Below are positions 8,334-16,762 of a stretch of 20,000 nt of DNA, piece after piece; the stretch's first letter is position 1, and every line of letters begins with the position of its first letter. Position numbers and translations under genes: made by a program. This stretch comes from Mesostigma viride (taxonomy: Eukaryota > Streptophyta > Mesostigmatophyceae > Mesostigmatales > Mesostigmataceae): assembly GCA_009746045.1 (NCBI GenBank), contig RPFO01000819.1, forward strand, positions 1,001,608 to 1,021,607, read 5' to 3'. The notes under the pieces are model-generated. The model had not been told where the DNA came from. It made no database searches and saw only the letters and a list, made by a program, of their open reading frames with translations.

Positions 8334-8614
8334 ACCATAGTGGCCCTAAACAAATAGTGAATAACTATTTTTTAGAGGCAAATTGATCGTCCAGGGTTTG
8401 TTATTTTTCGTTGTGCACAAATGCATCCCGGGTTTGCGATGTGTAGGTGCCCTTGGGGATACTTTCTACTAGATAATGCCAGTGCCAACAAATAGCCTCC
8501 GAGTAGCATATCTCGGATCGGCAGTGTTGCCAACATGAAGCCCTGTCACATGGCTTTGCGGGGAAGGTGGGGTTTGACCAGAATTATTTGCAATTTGTTT
8601 AGGGCCGCTACCGT
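8334..8614. repeat. Inverted repeat pair, 22-bp arms
   Basis: ACCATAGTGGCCCTAAACAA at 8334 and its inverted counterpart at 8593-8614 agree at 19 of 22 positions and enclose about 237 bases. This may be a small non-autonomous DNA element or its internal stem. No flanking duplication is clear. Confidence 0.5.
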
Positions 8615-8735
8615 ACCAAATGAGTGAATAATCCTCACCCATCTCAACATATTGCTGAATATTACAATCTGCGGGCGCCGTAGCTGACAGTGTTACACCG
8701 TTAAATGCCAAGAACCACAAGTGTGGCAATGCCAT
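8469..8735 (-). CDS. Small ORF, possible secreted protein
   Basis: An 88-codon minus-strand frame opens with MALPHLWFLAFNGVTLSATA, which resembles a weak signal peptide with an A-x-A cleavage site before PADC. It continues with YVEMGEDYSLIWYGSGPKQI and an Asn/Ser/Pro-rich segment. It has one cysteine and no recognisable domain. It overlaps the inverted repeat pair, which argues against a conserved gene. Equally it may be a chance frame. Confidence 0.25.
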   Translation of the reverse strand: MALPHLWFLAFNGVTLSATAPADCNIQQYVEMGEDYSLIWYGSGPKQIANNSGQTPPSPQSHVTGLHVGNTADPRYATRRLFVGTGII

Positions 8736-8739
8736 GCTA

Positions 8740-9580
8740 TAATGCCATGATGCAGGTCACCAGCAGCCTGCTGCCTCATGGTCTGACAGTCAGTCTGCAT
8801 GTGGGACTGTCATTAGTGCATGTACCCCTGTGCCACTTTGTGGTGATCGCCACCACCGGCATGCTGCCACTAACATCTACATGATAGTGTCAATGAATGG
8901 CAGCTAGCTTAGCACACGTCCCTGCGGTCGATCCTCAGCTAGCATGAGATATATCAGCCCCCGGCATGAAGCGTAACAGGCTGCAAATTATGCTCCATTA
9001 TGATGTGGCCGGCTGTCGATCCCAGATTTGTCTCCTCGTGCACGCACACATTTAATATGTATATTCTCTGTGTCAGGCTGCATGGGTTACTCACACTTTG
9101 AAACCTAATAAATTGGTCGAGAGGGTTTCTCAACAACAGTTACCACATTTTATTTAATAACATTTACCACGTGCAGACCGCTAGGATTGTGCATTGAGAC
9201 ACCATCAGGACGAACTCCTTTCTACTAATAATAATGAAACTACTTATAAACTTGGAATGGATATCATCAGCTGGGACTCTCACAGCTTAGTATTAAAGGT
9301 GCCACTGCTATCATACATCATCATGCATGATAGGTTTCACCCTCCAAACAGTCGTGTTCGTGTCTGTTAGATCGTTGTCAGGTCACTGTAAGCGTTTGTA
9401 TGAATTATTGACTGCAACAGTTCTTATACTTCGTCTAAATACTACGTCAAAGCCCACTCATTATTATGATAATGTATGAGGCTGGCAGATCCTGTGAATG
9501 GTTGATTTTAGTGAATACAAAAGAGAACAAGGACTTGCAATAATGCTAATAATAATAATAATAATATAGGAACGCCGGAC
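8740..9580. other. No gene recognised; (TAA)n tract at 9545-9566
   Basis: About 840 bases upstream of the first recognisable kinase exon. No splice-bounded open island was found. A short (AAT)n microsatellite lies immediately before the exon. The kinase gene's own 5' end, promoter and start codon should lie in or before this region, but I could not place them. Confidence 0.5.
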
Positions 9581-9590
9581 TCTGAGACAG

Positions 9591-9825
9591 ATTGTGCCAT
9601 GGATATGTTACGCATGCGTGCGCTGGCAGCACTTCTCTCGGGTCTGGGAGGAGCGGAGTGCCGGTTACCAGCTGCGACAGAGACAGCTGGCGGGACCTGC
9701 GCATCCAACCTGATGCGGGCGAAGTTGGTTGCGAGGATGTGAAAGGCCTTCCCTATGAATTTGAAATCGGGCGCGGAGGCTGGAACCGTGTTTTCATGGC
9801 GCATCTGGATGGGCGTGCTTTGGCG
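9591..9825 (+). CDS. Kinase gene exon 1 (N-lobe strands 1-3)
   Basis: The frame opens after a TGA at 9583 and a cag at 9588-9590 and runs to the donor GCG|GTGAGT at 9825/9826 (phase 0). The last 25 residues carry YEFEIGRGGWNRVFMAHLDG and RALA. The third glycine of the loop is replaced by Asn. No ATG begins this frame, and other cag acceptors lie at about 9630 and 9671, so the true 5' edge is uncertain. Confidence 0.7.
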
Positions 9826-12800
9826 GTGAGTTTTGCATTAGTGTCATATTAACGCCTAAATGGTCTCCAACTCGTAACTAAAAATAGTTACCAGTTGCAC
9901 CTTGCATTATTATGTCCACAAACCAACCCAATATTAATTTTACAGTCCATATTTGGACCAAAGCCCACACATATAGGGACTTACTTGGGGTTCATGTCAT
10001 TGGTCATGTTGCAATGTCCTATGGGTGCTAAATATAGCACCACCCTCAGGGGGGTGCGCGGGTGCGAAAAAAACACACATGTATATTGCATTATTACACC
10101 TCAAAACAACTCCGTTGCTCCCAATATTGGAAAGGCAGTCGCTTGGGTAGCCAGGCATGGCTTCTAAACACTGACATCATGGGTTGCCCCAGGGACCCAG
10201 CTGCGCTATCTAAAAATAGCTGGCAAATGACCAGCTAAAAATGAGTGGCAGCTGTGCACCAAGGTACCCCCCTGTTCTGTAACCGTTAATTAGTCCCTGT
10301 AGACTTGGTCTAAATATAGTGATGTCAGGTATCAGGGCGTAGAACACATCTAGCTCTAGCAGCAGACCTAAAACTATCACGGAAATGTCTACTGGCGTTC
10401 GCGCCGCGCCGCTCACCATCTGGTAACTATTTGTAGTTACGAGTTGAACTGGACCATTAAAGGGTTAAAGTGTTATATACCCTGTCTACCCACTGCCATG
10501 CATTGTTGATCAAGTCGTCTTGGATGAAATAAGTTCTAGCTGTAGAAATAATAACTCGCTGTAGATGTTTTGACCAGTGCCTTGACTCGTGTGTGTGCAT
10601 GCATCTAGAATTCTAGATAGCCAGAGGTTTTGATACCTGAGCTAGGTGGCTAGTGTTTTTTATCCATTTGATTTGGCCTGCGAATGACTCAAGAAATTAC
10701 ATCGCCAGTATCTTTGATAAGGGAATAATATTTCTGATAATGGAATCCTGACATGAACTCTTGATCTGCATGCGCTCGGGCGGCGGTTCCCCTTGTCGAT
10801 CCCATCTCCAGATCAAGGTGTTCTCACCGTCGGATCCACAATACCCGAACCACTTGGAACTGCCGACCAAGGAGATCACCTTCCTGCGAGCCATGCGCGG
10901 GAAACCCAACGTGGTGTGTACTACACCCGTTCTGTCTGTCTATGTAGCCGCCATTTAGGTATCATACGCCACAGCGTGAGCGATCAAGGGGAAAGCCTGC
11001 TTGCAGTGGCACCTGCCGCTTGCATGGCTGGCAGCTGATATTTGCAGCATCGTTGCTGAACTATCTGAGATTCACCTAATACTACTACTTGGTTACTACT
11101 GCATGCGCTCTTGCGGTAAGTATGGTTCGGTCCCTAAAGCCCCGAAGGGAGTGTTTTTTAGCTCGGCCGATCATTCAGACGGTGGCAAAGTAACCCCCTC
11201 AGTTTCCTGAGGCTCAATCTCATGCGCAGATGGGGTCTGCCAGTGTCAACAATCCGTCAGAAACACGCATGCGCGGGCTGTTTGCTTCAGTATAATCCAT
11301 ACGATCTCTAGCATTTTTACTGCAAATTAATTTGCACATTTTCAGTGTGCGTTTTCCCATGCAATGATACACAACTGGCTGCCAGGCCCAGCTGGCGGGT
11401 GCGTGCAACACGACGATCGTGATGGTCTTCTACCCTGCCACGCTGGACAGTGTCCTGTTGGACACGAATGTGTGAGTGGCCTGGCATGCAGATCGCCTGT
11501 CAGGTATCTTTTCTGACTTCAATGGCAAGTGCAATCGTTGCATGGAAAGGATGTTTCTCGCCCCAGGCTGCGTACAGTTACAGCTGTGTCACCTGCTGCC
11601 AGGTAGTATTTGTAGTCCGGCCGTGCTGCACTGCATTCAGTGATGGCTACTACGTGTTTGTTGTTGGGTTGGCTGCTCACTTATTTGTAGTATCTAATCT
11701 ACTAGGCTACTTTACTAGCCTAGGCTACTTTACTCTACTAGGCGCATGGCCAATTCACAGTGAATGCAAGTTGCTTTCTGCTTGAGCGATGCCATGATTG
11801 GGAACATTGGTAGTTGATACGCATCGTGAAGTTATGAGAATTCCGTTTTAGTAGGTTGACTGCATGCTTAGATCAATATTAGTTAGGTTTAGTTATAATA
11901 AAATAGGTTACAGTTTAGTATAATAGGTTACTGTAAAATAGGTTACAGTTTAGTATAATAGGTTTAGTATATGTGTGTGGCTGGCCTAGTATAATGTGCT
12001 CAGTCTGCTCAAGTCACGTCCAGTGTCAACCCCTCCCCCCCCGGCATGAGTGCATCACATTAGCCTTAATTTACAAGAATGTGATGATCGGTCATGATCT
12101 ATCAATGGGTATGGCCCGCATCAGGGATTCATCTTGCTTCCACGGCCAGGCCAGATGGACGCTTCTTGCATCCATATGAGTACTGAGAATGAATACGGTT
12201 GGTCTATTATGCTTCCCATTCCCTACGAATGATGAGCTCTGTGCGCACACAGCGATGCCGCTGTCAGTGCATGCATGGCTCTCGAGTACATCGATAAGTG
12301 AATCGGATGCTCCCTGGCGGGCATGTGACCACACCTGGGTGATTACTTCCGAATTCTGATCCCACCTAAAAATCACTATCAGAGCTTCAAAGCAAGCAGA
12401 CAGGTGGGCCACTGGGGTCTTTTATTAACTGGGTGTATGATACTGGCTATGTACTTGCTATAGACTGGCGCGGCGCGACCCGGACCTATGTGACACAACC
12501 GCTTGAAGATGCAGGGCTTCTGGGACTATCCGTACTCCGTGCCCGCATGATTGACAAGGAGAAATGGGCTGCCATCTGCGATAAGCACCTTCCCGAGGGG
12601 TATGCTCCTGTTTTCTCCCCACGGGCCCCGCGGCCCGTTGCTAGCCAGGGTAGAAGTCCGCAGGTGGAGGTTATTGGTCCTGAGGATAGCCGCTACACTA
12701 CCGCCTCGTCTGCCATTACAGTAGAGGACAGCTCGGATGAGGATTACATCCCCATCTAGTGCTTAACGGTTGGGGGATGATGCAGACGATCTTTGTTTAA

Positions 12801-15192
12801 ACTTTTGTGTAATTATTTTTCTAATGAGATTAGCATAGTACTCCGTGGCATGCCTTTGCGCATGACACGCAAGTACTTACTTACTTACTGGCTATATACT
12901 GGCTACATACTGGCTATATACTGGCTATATGATACTGGCTATATGATACTGGCTATATGATACTGGCTATATACTGGCTATATGGCACTGACCTGGCCTT
13001 TTATTCATTGGCTCTAATTAGCACTTGAAGCCCGCCGTGCCGCTGAATATTGTGAGTCACTAATGCGTGAAACTGACTGACACTACTCTCAAGTTACCGA
13101 ACTCCATCGTTTCAGCATGATGTATAAAATGCATGTACCCGTGTGCAACGCGGGAACCAATACATCCCAAAGTGTAGGTGACTATAAGCAATACATTTAT
13201 AAGCAATACATCCCAAAGTGTAGGTGACTATAAGGAATACATTTATAAGCAATACATCCCAAAGTGTACGTGGCTGCTGGTACTTGTCACTTCCATGCCA
13301 CGCACTACTCCCTAATCTTTGCTGTTACAATGATTAATAACTTTTTTTGTGATCTTTCCCGCCGGTGCCGTGCCGACTGGACGGCGTGAGCAGGCAGCTG
13401 GACCTGCGCCGCAAGTTGGAGATGGCGAGGGACGCGGCGCGCGGCGTGCAGTCGCTGCACTCCTACCACGAGGGCCATATCGTCCATGGGGACATCCATC
13501 CGGCGCAGTTCCTGGTAGGGCATTCAGAGCGAGCTTAGTATTCTGGTTTATACTACACTACTACTATATCGGTACACTACTAGTAATATACGACTAGTAT
13601 ATCGAACCTTTCGCTGGCTTGTGCCTCACGGGCTCGGGGTGAGTCCTGATACAGGCATATGGCATATTGTGAGATGGCAACTGGCTTTTTTCTACGTACA
13701 TGGATGCAACATCATCCATGAACAAACTCATATCCTTCAATCCCTCTGCCTTGATTAAACCACAATATAGGAAACAGTTGGCGGGAGACCGGACTACCGT
13801 AGAAGAAAAAAGCACATTTTGGCGAATGAATTAATTTTGGGGGGTTGCGAGTATCAGATTTCGGTTCGTGCCGCTCACATATGGACCATTCCTGGCATGT
13901 GACATGCAGATTCTGAGTGCCCTTATCGAGATCTATCGATTGCGCTACTCTAACTTGCGTTTGGACCCCCCAACAACCTACTTGGCCTGTCTTAGCTTGG
14001 GCCCATTGGATGCTAAGGGGCCAGCTTACAGTCATGTTCACCTGTCTTGTAGGCTTACTTTGCTAAACTGAAAACGGACTGCGCGGAATCTTAGGTATGA
14101 TCCAGGATCCTCTCGCGGAGATCAATCGATTGCGCTACTCAAAATAAAAATCGAACTTGATTTTCGATACCCATGATGGTAGACCGGTCTCCCGCCAACT
14201 GTTTCATTTGCTATGTATTAGTCTGAAGTGTCCCGGTTACTAGACAACCTGCAGGCTATATGGTTGCTTATGTCATAGTAGTATGTTAATAACATAGAAG
14301 AGAGTGATTATATCATGGTTGTCGTTAGCTATACACAGTGTAATACCTGCTATAGCGATAGTACCTGTATAGTATAGCTACACTCTGTAGTACGTGCCCA
14401 ACTGTTTCGTTTTCGCAACCTGGGATCTCAACTCATCCCATCTGAGTCGCTCTGCCCTTTGTGTGCATGTGGTTAGTTCTATATGTTGACCACTGGTCTT
14501 GCTGTACCAGCTTTTTGGTACAAATCCTAAGTTCTTGTATGTTTCTCTGCCTCATTGACGATATGAAGATGGCCCCGGCAATCGGGGCCGGGACCCTTTT
14601 AAAACATATCTCCCTTCCTCGTGTAATTGAAGGGACTATGTATGAATTGGAATGAGGTGGTGAAATGTCATTTCGCTTCAAATTTCCCAAGTACTCACCC
14701 AGCCTACTCTGACACCCCCCCGCCTCTTGGTTGGGCACGTTGGGTGATGGGTCGGACCCGTCACTGGTGTCATGCCAGGTGGCGGCGAATGGCGGTGTCA
14801 TGGTATCAGATTTGAACATGGCAGAGCTCCTAAGGCCGTCATCTCAAGCCATATGCAAGGTTCAGTTCTACCATGACGTGTTTAAGTCACCTGAACTAGC
14901 CCGAGGAAGGGCCTACACCGAAAAAACGGACATCTACTCGCTGGCCCTCGTCATTCTCAGCATATACACCCGCAGCCTTTCCCCTTACGGTGCTAATCTG
15001 TCCAAGGGTGAAATGGCTTACCTCCTCAAGAAAGGCATGCTACAGCCCACGGTGCCAGATAGCATGCCCGAGCAGCTGAAGGACTTGCTGCGTGACTGCT
15101 GGCGGTTTTATATGAGGCGGCCATCTGCGCAGGAGGTTGTCGACAGGCTGGATGCCATGATCCAGCAGTTGGATGGGCTGACATTACGATAG
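9591..15192 (+). CDS. Divergent protein-kinase-like gene, six exons
   Basis: Exons at about 9591-9825, 10812-10913, 11070-11115 (or to 11189), 11386-11471, 13391-13514 and 14779-15192 assemble a complete kinase fold in the right order. They give the glycine loop GRGGWNRVF, the beta-3 lysine in ALAIK (created exactly at junction 1/2), helix C (TKEITFLRAM), beta-4 (IHLILLLGYY), hinge (IVMVFYPATLDSVLL), catalytic loop HGDIHPAQFL, DLN in place of DFG, SPE in place of APE, helix F KTDIYSLALV and the late Arg in RRPSAQEV. Three canonical positions are altered: HRD Arg to Gly, catalytic-loop Asn to Gln, and DFG Gly to Asn. The two key Asp residues and the Lys remain. I recall stramenopile kinases with QFL plus DFN signatures, so this may be a lineage group rather than decay. 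Whether it phosphorylates is unknown. The N-terminus is not located. Confidence 0.85.
9849..10468. mobile_element. TTAA-bounded MITE-like element 2 in kinase intron 1
   Basis: The left end TTAACGCCTAAATGG (9849-9863) and right end CCATTAAAGGGTTAA (10454-10468) belong to the same terminal family as element 1. The inverted repeats extend to about 48 bp and include the stem-loop GTAACTAAAAATAGTTAC at 9874-9891 and GTAACTATTTGTAGTTAC at 10423-10440. TTAA flanks both ends. The 620-bp interior encodes nothing convincing, as expected for a non-autonomous element. It fills about 60% of intron 1. Confidence 0.82.
10024..10041. repeat. Stem-loop GGTGCTA-AATA-TAGCACC inside element 2
   Basis: The 7-bp arms are exact around AATA. 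Similar (C)TA-A-rich-TAG cores recur in the element at 9877-9888, 10205-10220 (GCTAT...ATAGC), 10309-10320 and 10423-10440. They form a series of related hairpins. Confidence 0.75.
10603..10618. repeat. Perfect 16-bp palindrome in intron 1
   Basis: ATCTAGAATTCTAGAT is its own reverse complement and directly follows tgcatgc. It may be incidental. Confidence 0.6.
10812..10913 (+). CDS. Kinase gene exon 2 (beta-3 lysine, helix C)
   Basis: The acceptor cccatctccag ends at 10811, and the donor GTG|GTGTGT follows 10913. The 34 codons include IKVFSPSDPQYPNHLEL, TKEITFLRAM and GKPNV. The Lys of IKVF completes the ALAIK motif begun in exon 1, and the Glu of KEIT is the likely salt-bridge residue of helix C. 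Both junctions are phase 0. Confidence 0.8.
11070..11115 (+). CDS. Kinase gene exon 3 (beta-4)
   Basis: With an acceptor at ctatctgag (ending 11069), the frame reads IHLILLLGYYCMRSC. Joined in phase 0 to exon 2 it gives KPNV-IHLILLLGYY, the usual strand-4 context. A GTAAGT donor follows 11115 but leaves phase 1, which does not fit exon 4. Reading on in the same frame to AAA|GTAACC near 11189 would restore phase 0. The 3' edge is therefore unresolved. An alternative acceptor at gcttgcag (near 11006) would add about 21 residues. Confidence 0.55.
11386..11471 (+). CDS. Kinase gene exon 4 (beta-5, hinge)
   Basis: After tggctgccag (or the next cag, starting at 11392) the frame reads LAGACNTTIVMVFYPATLDS and VLLDTN. 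It ends at the donor AATGT|GTGAGT (11471/11472), phase 2. The hydrophobic strand and the following TLDSVLL match strand 5, hinge and helix D of TKL-type kinases. Confidence 0.7.
11702..11723. repeat. Hairpin, 8-bp arms, in intron 4
   Basis: CTAGGCTA (11702-11709) and TAGCCTAG (11716-11723) flank ctttac. The motif aggctactttact is also repeated in tandem here (11705, 11722). Confidence 0.65.
11883..11970. repeat. Minisatellite, 35-bp unit
   Basis: taaaataggttacagtttag followed by tataataggtta repeats with a 35-bp period (starts 11899 and 11934), with partial units on both sides. It is AT-rich intronic sequence. Confidence 0.85.
12450..12888 (+). mobile_element. 5'-truncated LINE 3' end (family B), plus strand
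   Basis: The frame from about 12463 to a TAG at 12757-12759 reads DWRGATRTYVTQPLEDAGLL, MIDKEKWAAICDKHLPEGYA and ends EDSSDEDYIPI. The pattern GRxxRTYVxQLLEDxGL...M.DKxKW resembles the extreme carboxy end of LINE ORF2 proteins, after the reverse transcriptase. A 3' UTR follows, with the shared block gtggcatgcc...catgacacgcaagta and a (CTTA)n tail at 12871-12888. Three further fragments share this sequence at 17542-18275, 18785-18840 and 19370-19672, all on the minus strand. It lies in kinase intron 4. Confidence 0.8.
12886..12985. repeat. Minisatellite ACTGGCTATAT(GAT)
   Basis: About eight tandem units of tactggctatata or tactggctatatga. A related unit (gatactggctatgtacttgc) also sits just before the LINE fragment at 12438. 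The retrotransposon therefore appears to have inserted into, or duplicated, this sequence. Confidence 0.9.
13158..13275. repeat. Minisatellite, 46-bp unit
   Basis: caatacatcccaaagtgtag and following bases repeat with starts at 13158, 13204 and 13250 (46-bp period). The third unit is partial. Confidence 0.92.
13391..13514 (+). CDS. Kinase gene exon 5 (helix E, catalytic loop)
   Basis: An acceptor at ggcgtgag (ending 13390), after the pyrimidine-rich ctttttttgtgatctttccc, leaves one base that completes the split codon from exon 4. The frame reads RQLDLRRKLEMARDAARGVQ, SLHSYHEGHIV and HGDIHPAQFL, ending at CTG|GTAGGG in phase 0. The Asp of HGD is kept. The usual Arg, Lys and Asn of HRDxKxxN are Gly, His and Gln. 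Confidence 0.85.
13771..14205. mobile_element. MITE-like element with 28-bp TIRs, kinase intron 5
   Basis: gaaacagttggcgggagacc followed by ggactacc at 13771-13798 is matched in reverse complement at 14178-14205, with one mismatch in 28. The 435-bp interior has an internal direct repeat, atcgattgcgctactc (about 13934 and 14125). I see no clear target-site duplication and no transposase. It is unrelated to the TTAA family, so it represents a second DNA-transposon lineage. Confidence 0.8.
14571..14589. repeat. GC-rich hairpin in intron 5
   Basis: GGCCCCG (14571-14577) and CGGGGCC (14583-14589) form exact 7-bp arms around gcaat, about 190 bases before exon 6. Confidence 0.6.
14779..15192 (+). 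CDS. Kinase gene exon 6, terminal (C-lobe)
   Basis: The acceptor gtgtcatgccag ends at 14778. In phase 0 the 137 codons read VAANGGVMVSDLNMAELLRP, then FKSPELARGRAYTEKTDIYS and LALVILSIYT, through RDCWRFYMRRPSAQEVVDRL to a TAG at 15190-15192. DFG is DLN. The APE Glu (SPE) and the helix-F Asp (KTDIYS) are present, as is the Arg that usually pairs with the APE Glu (RRPSA). The activation loop is short and carries few Thr/Tyr. The exon alone holds most of the C-lobe, with no domain after it. Confidence 0.9.
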   Translation: MAANGGVMVSDLNMAELLRPSSQAICKVQFYHDVFKSPELARGRAYTEKTDIYSLALVILSIYTRSLSPYGANLSKGEMAYLLKKGMLQPTVPDSMPEQLKDLLRDCWRFYMRRPSAQEVVDRLDAMIQQLDGLTLR

Positions 15193-15216
15193 TGTTGAGA
15201 AAGAACGCAGTGCCAG

Positions 15217-15582
15217 TTAACCCCTCATTGGTCCCATTTAAAGCCGATAAATCGGCTGCAAAATGCTAAATTTGCAAACCACCCCACAGCCAACCTACCA
15301 ACATCCAAGGGCTATCCTTGGGGGTCAAGCATGTCAATGAGTTGCCCTTCGGGGTGAGCTATACACAACCTCACATATCTGCAGGGTAGGCCATAGAAAA
15401 CTACCGCCAAAGTTAGGGGGGTCGAGACGCGCGTTTTCATTTTTGGTAGAATGTGCATTTTGAATTATGTTATAAGACCTAGGCACCTACCACTTCAGGG
15501 ATGATAAACAATTAGTCGCTGAACAGTTTGAGCAATTGGGGTCATCATTTGGGTGGGTATACCAGCAGTTACACCCAGTACC
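15217..15582 (-). mobile_element. TTAA-bounded element 3, one end only
   Basis: It starts TTAACCCCTCATTGG only 25 bases after the kinase stop codon, has the palindrome AGCCGAT-AA-ATCGGCT at 15242-15257, and matches inverted 7656-8108. Homology stops abruptly at acacccagtac (15582), where a LINE reverse-transcriptase sequence begins. No matching second end was found downstream, so the element is truncated or interrupted. Confidence 0.75.
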
Positions 15583-16688
15583 CCGCCATGCCCACTGCAG
15601 ACCGGCGTCTGGCAGGGTTGCGTCCTGTCGCCGTACCTGTTTATTATTGTAGTGGATTATGTTATGCGCCAGGCACGTGCTCGCTTTGCTAGCATTGCAG
15701 GCCGTGCCCCTGGCCTAGCGATCACGAAAGAGCTTGGAGAAGGGGGGCCGACTAACAAGCAGAATTTACTAGCTGACCTCATTTATGCCGACGCCATCAC
15801 GCTCATCGAGAAGCCGGAGTCTGCCCAACTTTGGCTGGACTGCCTGGCGCTCGAGGCTCGGGCGGTTGGTCTAGAAATCAGCCCCAAAACGGAGGCCCCG
15901 GCCCTCGGCATGCCAGGGCCCCCACCCACACTCCGCCTCTTAGACGACGCCGAGGTCAACTACCCTCCTTCAGGCCGCTTCAAGCTGCTCGGCAGTTGGC
16001 TTCCCGACTGCGAGGACAACATGACGACACGGACCGGCATGGCGTGGGCGCACCTCCATGACCACCGCCGCTGGTGGAGCAACCCCGCCCTACCCCGGAT
16101 CGTCAAGCGTGACCTCTTCAAGGTCGTCATTCTGACGATCCTGACCTACGGCGCCGAGACCTGGACACTTATGCAGGAGCTGGAGCAACGACTCGACGGC
16201 GCCGTCACCAAGATACTGCGCACGGCCCTTAACATCCCCTTTGGTTTGCACATTAGTAATGAGGATTTGTACGCTGATTTGCCCTATGTTTCCCACATTA
16301 TTAGGCACAGGCGCCTGGGCCTAGCCGGGCACCTGGCCCGCACAGATCAGGTAGATACATCAGATAGACTAGCTGGCACCAAGCCCGCCCAGCCTGGGCG
16401 ATATGTCCTCACCTGGCGTGCCCCCGGCCGCGCGCGGCAGGGCCGCCACCCGTGGACTTTTCGTGATAGACTCGGCATGGACATGTGCTACACTAGACGT
16501 GACGGGCTCACCCCCGGGCAGCCTCCTGGTTTGTCTGTAATATATGGAGGCAGATGGTGCGCAAGGATAGATGGCAAGTAGTGATGAAGGAGACCACCCC
16601 CAAGCCTGTGGGGGCTCCGCGTGTGACCAAGTATGGCATTCATAGCGATTCGGGCCGCGGTGCCCACACCCCTGTAACTAGGACCTAG
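15583..16688 (+). pseudogene. 5'-truncated LINE reverse transcriptase, defective
   Basis: The frame reads TGVWQGCVLSPYLFIIVVDY (RT motif 4), LADLIYADAITLIEKP (the YxDD position, here YADA), EISPKTEA, then FKLLGSWLP and TYGAETWTLMQ of the thumb and connector region, and RRLGLAGHLARTDQ. All motifs before 4 are missing. This frame stops at 16581. The likely true tail (QMVRKDRWQVVMKETTPKPV up to TAG 16686-16688) is in another frame, so a frameshift lies near 16500-16550. Loss of a catalytic Asp, 5' truncation and the frameshift mark it as dead. It belongs to the non-LTR retrotransposons; the clade is not assigned. Its tail differs from LINE family B. Confidence 0.88.
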
Positions 16689-16743
16689 ATAGCTTATACC
16701 ATCCATTCCATCCCATGTTCCGCTCCCACTGAGGACTTATGCT

Positions 16744-16762
16744 CACGTGACGCAGTCACGTG
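16744..16762. repeat. Hairpin CACGTGAC-gca-GTCACGTG
   Basis: Exact 8-bp arms around three bases, about 55 bases past the LINE coding end. A weaker gatgca...tgcatc pair follows (about 16780-16801). Confidence 0.6.

Noticed and set aside
11450-11785. 111-residue plus-strand ORF
   Set aside because: It overlaps kinase exon 4 in another frame and continues into intronic repeats (aggctactttact); a shadow frame.
12092-12412. 106-residue minus-strand ORF in kinase intron 4
   Set aside because: Its composition is partly plausible, but there is no motif, splice signal or regulatory support. It is left out as probable chance.
14433-14819. 128-residue minus-strand ORF opposite kinase exon 6
   Set aside because: It lies antisense to intron 5 and the start of exon 6 and has no independent support.
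15831-16308. Other-frame ORFs within the reverse transcriptase
   Set aside because: Shadows of the high-GC LINE coding frame.
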